In this document: in pieces, positions 53,478 through 57,053 of the stretch | Position numbering within the stretch: the stretch's first letter is position 1 | Layout: each line of letters starts with the position of its first letter | Assembly (NCBI GenBank): GCA_046094505.1 | Contig: JBJTHN010000073.1 | Location: 1-57,053 of the forward strand | Length of the DNA stretch: 57,053 nt | Reading direction: 5' to 3' | DNA from: RFTU01 sp046094505 | Lineage (GTDB): Bacteria > Pseudomonadota > Gammaproteobacteria > Burkholderiales > Burkholderiaceae_C | Translations under genes and position numbers: made by a program | Notes under the pieces: generated by a model | The model's input: only the letters and a program-made list of their open reading frames with translations | Told to the model about the DNA's origin: nothing | Databases searched by the model: none

Positions 53478-55235
53478 TCAGAACAGAAAGTAACGCTGGG
53501 CCATGGGCAGTTCAGCGGCCGGCTCGCAGCTCAGCAGCTCACCATCAGCCCGCACCTCGTAGGTTTGGGCATCGATTTCCATGTGTGGTGTCCAGCCGTT
53601 GTGCACCATGTTGGCCTTGCGCACGCTGCGGCAGCCGCGCACGGATGAGATCGCTTTGCGCAAGCCCAGGCGCTGGGGCACGCTGGCGGCCACGGCCGCT
53701 TGGCTGAGAAAGGTGAGCGAGGTGGCCGCCCTTGCGCCGCCGTAAGACCCGAACATCGGCCGCATGTGCACGGGTTGTGGCGTCGGAATGCTGGCGTTGG
53801 GGTCGCCCATGGCGGCCATGGCAATGAAGCCCCCCTTGAGCACCAGGCTGGGCTTCACACCAAAGAAGGCGGGCCGCCACAAGACCAGATCGGCCCACTT
53901 GCCCGGCGCAATGCTGCCCACTTCGTGGGCGATGCCATGGGTCAGGGCTGGGTTGATGGCGAGCTTGGCGATGTAGCGCTTGACCCGCGCGTTGTCATGC
54001 CGATCGCTGTCGCCGCCCAGAAGCCCACCGCGCTGCGAGGCATCACCCAGCCCGCCCCGCTGCACCTTCATCTTGTGCGCGGTTTGCCAGCAGCGGATGA
54101 TCACCTCGCCCACCCGGCCCATGGCCTGGCTGTCGCTGCTGAACATGCTGATCGCACCCAGGTCGTGCAGGATGTCTTCAGCCGCGATGGTCTCGCGTCG
54201 GATGCGGCTTTCGGCAAAAGCGAGGTCTTCGGCGATGCCCGCGTCCAGGTGATGGCACACCATCAACATGTCCAGGTGCTCGTCGATGGTGTTGACCGTG
54301 TAGGGCCGAGTGGGGTTGGTGGAGGAGGGCAGAACGTTGTCCAAGCCCACCACCTTCATGATGTCCGGTGCATGCCCACCGCCCGCGCCTTCCGTGTGAA
54401 AGCTGTGAATGGTACGACCCTTGAAGGCGGCAATCGTGTCCTCCACGAACCCGCTTTCATTGAGCGTGTCGGTGTGGATGGCCACCTGGGTGTCGGTTTC
54501 CTCGGCCACACTCAGGCAGTTGTCGATGGCCGCGGGCGTCGTGCCCCAGTCCTCGTGCAACTTCATGCCCACCACGCCGGCCTCGATCTGCTGGCGCAAG
54601 GACTCCGGGCGGCTGGCGTTGCCCTTGCCCAAGAAGCCCAGGTTCATCGGGAAGGCGTCAGCAGCCTGCAGCATGCGCGCGATGTTCTCGGGGCCGGGCG
54701 TGCAGGTGGTGGCAAAGGTGCCGGTGGCGGGGCCCGTGCCGCCGCCGAACATGGTGGTGATGCCGCTGGACAGCGCCTCTTCGATCTGCTGCGGGCAGAT
54801 GAAGTGGATGTGGGCGTCGACGCCGCCGGGCGTGACGATCAGGCCTTCGCCGGCGATGATCTCGGTGCCTGGGCCGATCACGATGTCCACGCCTGGCTGC
54901 ACATCGGGGTTGCCGGCTTTGCCAATAGCCGCAATGCGTTGGCCGCGTATGCCGATGTCGGCCTTGACGATGCCCCAGTGGTCGATGATCACTGCGTTGG
55001 TGATCACACAGTCCACCGCGTCTTTCATGCCGGGGCCGTTCGGGCGCTGGGACTGGCCCATGCCATCGCGGATGGTTTTGCCACCGCCGAACTTCACCTC
55101 TTCGCCGTACCCCTCAGCGCGCAAGGTCATGTCTTGCTCAACCTCAATGACCAAGGCCGTGTCGGCCAAACGCAGGCGATCACCCACGGTGGGTCCGTAC
55201 ATCTCGGCATAGGCGCGTCGCGCAATGCGGCTCAT
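53478..55235 (-). CDS. ureC: Urease alpha subunit (catalytic)
   Basis: A 585-aa catalytic subunit hydrolysing urea to ammonia and carbamate. Active-site blocks are intact: DAHIHF (two nickel His), GMKLHEDWG (carbamylated Lys), AIHTDTLNESG, HTEGAGGGHAPD, flap VCHHLD (Cys-His), and FSSDSQAMGRVGE (nickel Asp). The length exceeds the usual 567-572 aa; about ten extra residues lie after MKVQRG. ATG 55235 overlaps the ureB stop (ATGA). Confidence 0.98.
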   Translation of the reverse strand: MSRIARRAYAEMYGPTVGDRLRLADTALVIEVEQDMTLRAEGYGEEVKFGGGKTIRDGMGQSQRPNGPGMKDAVDCVITNAVIIDHWGIVKADIGIRGQRIAAIGKAGNPDVQPGVDIVIGPGTEIIAGEGLIVTPGGVDAHIHFICPQQIEEALSSGITTMFGGGTGPATGTFATTCTPGPENIARMLQAADAFPMNLGFLGKGNASRPESLRQQIEAGVVGMKLHEDWGTTPAAIDNCLSVAEETDTQVAIHTDTLNESGFVEDTIAAFKGRTIHSFHTEGAGGGHAPDIMKVVGLDNVLPSSTNPTRPYTVNTIDEHLDMLMVCHHLDAGIAEDLAFAESRIRRETIAAEDILHDLGAISMFSSDSQAMGRVGEVIIRCWQTAHKMKVQRGGLGDASQRGGLLGGDSDRHDNARVKRYIAKLAINPALTHGIAHEVGSIAPGKWADLVLWRPAFFGVKPSLVLKGGFIAMAAMGDPNASIPTPQPVHMRPMFGSYGGARAATSLTFLSQAAVAASVPQRLGLRKAISSVRGCRSVRKANMVHNGWTPHMEIDAQTYEVRADGELLSCEPAAELPMAQRYFLF

Positions 55236-55540
55236 GACAGGCTCCCTTGCACATCGCCCCGAAAGCCCCAAACCTGGCGCGCGCCAGCGTAGTCCACCAA
55301 CTCCACGGTGCGCTGCTGTCCGGGCTCAAACCGTACCGCCGTGCCACTGGCAATGTTCAGGCGCATGCCGCGTGCGGCTGCTCGGTCGAACCGCAGCGCG
55401 CCGTTGGTTTCGGCGAAGTGGTAATGCGATCCCACTTGGATGGGGCGGTCGCCCGTGTTCTGTACCACCAGGGTCCGCGTGCGGCGGCCCGGGTTGAGCA
55501 CATGCTCGCCGTCGTCACACAAAAGCTCGCCGGGGATCAC
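55232..55540 (-). CDS. ureB: Urease beta subunit
   Basis: A 102-aa structural subunit with IPGELLC at the start, then NTGDRPIQVGSHYHFAETN, LRFDRAAARGMRLNIASGTA and FEPGQ. The GTG at 55540 gives the family N-terminus (M-I-P-G-E) and overlaps the stop of the upstream 76-aa gene (GTGA). The open frame upstream to 55657 is a shadow of that gene. It is coupled to ureC by ATGA. Confidence 0.97.
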   Translation of the reverse strand: MIPGELLCDDGEHVLNPGRRTRTLVVQNTGDRPIQVGSHYHFAETNGALRFDRAAARGMRLNIASGTAVRFEPGQQRTVELVDYAGARQVWGFRGDVQGSLS

Positions 55541-55767
55541 TTGCGCTTCCCCCAAGCCCAGCCCACGATCACCACCACGGCCAGCGCAGCCAGGCCCCAC
55601 AGCGTGTCGCCGTGCGCGTGCAGCTCGCCCAAGGCGCCATGGCCCTCGTGGGCCCAAGCCCCCTGTGAAACCAGTCCCAGCGCCAAGGCGGTGGCCTGGC
55701 TGATCGTTGCAGGGCGCATAGCTGCTGAGGGCTGCAAGCGGCGCACAAGGGTGGTGGGGGTGTTCAT
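55537..55767 (-). CDS. Small His-rich membrane protein between ureA and ureB
   Basis: A 76-aa protein with a signal peptide (hydrophobic core TALALGLVSQGAWA, cleavage after AWA), then HEGHGALGELHAHGD (five His) and one membrane helix (LWGLAALAVVVIVGWAW) with a basic end. An internal ATG at 55719 is a possible alternative start. Its stop overlaps the ureB GTG, so the gene is truly part of the operon. Histidine content and location suggest nickel handling at the inner membrane, but I do not recognise a named family. Confidence 0.75.
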   Translation of the reverse strand: MNTPTTLVRRLQPSAAMRPATISQATALALGLVSQGAWAHEGHGALGELHAHGDTLWGLAALAVVVIVGWAWGKRK

Positions 55768-55846
55768 GGTGGGCCCTTAAAGGTTGATGTGTTGGTAGGT
55801 TTCGGCTGATGCCCTTCGGATCGGCTCCAGATGCTGCAGGGCGGTC

Positions 55847-56149
55847 CTAGGGAATCGGTTGGTGAACCGTCACCAGCTTGGTGCCGTCAGGAAAGGTGGC
55901 CTCCACTTGGATGTCGGGAATCATTTCAGGAATGCCCTCCATCACCTCGTCTCGGCGCAGGACCTGTTTGCCATCGCTCATCAACTGCGCCACGGTGCGG
56001 CCGTCGCGTGCCCCTTCCAAGATGGCTGCGGTGATCAGCGCCACCGCTTCAGGGTGGTTGAGTTTGAGGCCGCGTGCGCGGCGCCTCTCGGCCACCAGAG
56101 CAGCGGTGAAGATCAGGAGCTTGTCCTTTTCGCGCGGGGTCAGGTCCAT
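55847..56149 (-). CDS. ureA: Urease gamma subunit
   Basis: A 100-aa UreA: MDLTPREKDKLLIFTAALVA, LKLNHPEAVALI and GIPEMIPDIQVEATFPDGTK (shown in parts) match the family throughout and the length is normal. It follows ureD after 78 bases and precedes the 76-aa gene by 79 bases. Confidence 0.98.
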   Translation of the reverse strand: MDLTPREKDKLLIFTAALVAERRRARGLKLNHPEAVALITAAILEGARDGRTVAQLMSDGKQVLRRDEVMEGIPEMIPDIQVEATFPDGTKLVTVHQPIP

Positions 56150-56227
56150 GGTGGCCTTGGGTTCAGAGCAATTGCGCCAGTCTATGCAAGTTCGGGGCCT
56201 TTGGGGTGCTCCTTCGGGGCCGGTGCC

Positions 56228-57053
56228 CTACAGGCGCCACAAGCGCGGCTGGCTTGCTGCGGTGTTCCACAGTGCCTGGTGCCAAGCGTGCCGCACCTGC
56301 TGGAACCGTTCGAACACCGGCTCGACCCGGTGCGCCAAGGCGCGCAGCACCACCGCCCGGTCGTTGGGGCTCGTGACGCCATAGGCGTGCAGCACGGCAC
56401 CTCCTTGGGCCAAGGCCTGCAGCGCAGCGTCTTGCAGCGCTTGGCGCTGCGCATCGGTCCAGGCAGAGCCGCTGGCGCACCAGAGGCTGGCTACCACCGG
56501 CTGCCCGTCCAGGCCCAAGGCGGATTCGCGCAGCCAGCGGTCGTCGGCTCGCAGCAGGCCGCGCTCCAACCAACAGCCTTCGATCTCCAGGTGTTGCAAG
56601 ACCTCACCATGTTCAAAGCTGTCACCTGAGGCTGGAAGGCCCAGGCAGCACAGATCCCAGCCGATCATCTGCGCGCCGGCGGCCAGGCGAAAGCGGCACT
56701 CGTTGACGGCCCGGCAGCGGTTGTAGGCCAGGGTCTCCAGGGGCAGCCATTCCAGGCGGGCGTCTTCGTCCACCTGCAGCGACACCCGCTGCACGGCCGC
56801 GGGCCCCAGGCTCTTGTAGAAGCGCGTGGCCCCTGGTGTGGTCAGCCGCACGCGGCTGCCCGCGCCCAGGTGGGCGTCGATGCGCAGCTCGTCGCCGCGC
56901 ACCAAGCCACCGGGTGGGTGCACCAAGACATGTTCACAGGTGTGGGGGCCGTCGGGGTACAGGGCCTTGAGCACGCGCAGCGGCCCTTCGTGCCGGTCGT
57001 GCGCCACGGTGCGGCCCTGGTCCCAGCGGTAATCCAGCCGCAGCGACCCTTTC
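56228..57053 (-). CDS. ureD: Urease accessory protein UreD, 5' end beyond the window
   Basis: A partial UreD/UreH, the scaffold that helps insert nickel into urease. At least 275 residues are visible. The conserved TVAHDRHEGPLRVLKALYP, HPPGGLVRGD, LTTPGATRFYKS and LAYNRC-type blocks occur in order. The reading frame is open to the right window edge and reads KGSLRLDYRWDQGRTV before that block. The ATG at 57007 is internal; the real start lies beyond base 57053. It is the first urease gene seen here. Confidence 0.96.
   Translation of the reverse strand, partial: KGSLRLDYRWDQGRTVAHDRHEGPLRVLKALYPDGPHTCEHVLVHPPGGLVRGDELRIDAHLGAGSRVRLTTPGATRFYKSLGPAAVQRVSLQVDEDARLEWLPLETLAYNRCRAVNECRFRLAAGAQMIGWDLCCLGLPASGDSFEHGEVLQHLEIEGCWLERGLLRADDRWLRESALGLDGQPVVASLWCASGSAWTDAQRQALQDAALQALAQGGAVLHAYGVTSPNDRAVVLRALAHRVEPVFERFQQVRHAWHQALWNTAASQPRLWRL

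Noticed and set aside
53700..55292. 530-aa open frame on the plus strand opposite ureC
   Set aside because: ureC carries all active-site motifs on the other strand; the plus frame is a compositional shadow.

Overview
The window looks like part of a chromosome from a GC-rich betaproteobacterium of the order Burkholderiales, most like Comamonadaceae or the neighbouring Rubrivivax/Leptothrix-type lineages. The evidence is the replication-origin gene order gyrB-dnaN-dnaA / rpmH-rnpA-yidD-yidC-mnmE, the DnaA and GyrB sequences, a Bug/TctC-type transporter, and a ureDA-(small ORF)-BCEFG urease cluster. I see no tRNA, rRNA, insertion sequence, prophage or CRISPR array, and no gap between genes exceeds 300 bases. 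The assignment rests on protein recognition from memory, not on a search.

Left part (8-13875): a minus-strand catabolic/transport set (kynureninase, an oxalyl-CoA-synthetase-like ligase, TctC-TctB-TctA and a ketopantoate-reductase-family enzyme). Next come a small exported Spy-like protein, a TonB-dependent receptor divergent from an AlkB-type membrane hydroxylase, and an SDR plus a CaiB/BaiF CoA-transferase.

Centre-left (14140-30000): a tightly coupled branched-chain-amino-acid-type (HAAT) ABC transporter operon. It has one binding protein and one pair of ATPases but two complete permease pairs, followed by an SDR and a glutathione S-transferase. A LysR regulator diverges from an aldehyde dehydrogenase, then come a CitE-like lyase and an RND efflux pump with its lipoprotein adaptor.

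Centre (30123-37896): a ferric/phosphonate-type ABC transporter (binding protein, fused permease, ATPase) is divergent from a three-gene operon with stop/start overlaps. That operon encodes a citryl-CoA-lyase-like protein, an acyl-CoA ligase and an intradiol (hydroxyquinol-type) dioxygenase. I consider this the best candidate for an undescribed catabolic system.

Origin region (37924-47754): gyrB, dnaN and dnaA run leftwards and rpmH, rnpA, yidD, yidC and mnmE run rightwards, which places oriC between dnaA and rpmH. Perfect DnaA boxes lie in that gap. Another perfect box and two degenerate boxes lie inside an unusual insertion in rnpA.

Right end (47767-57053): an exported, divergent argininosuccinate-lyase-family protein, a YhgE/Pip membrane protein, and the urease operon. 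The operon runs off the right edge within ureD.
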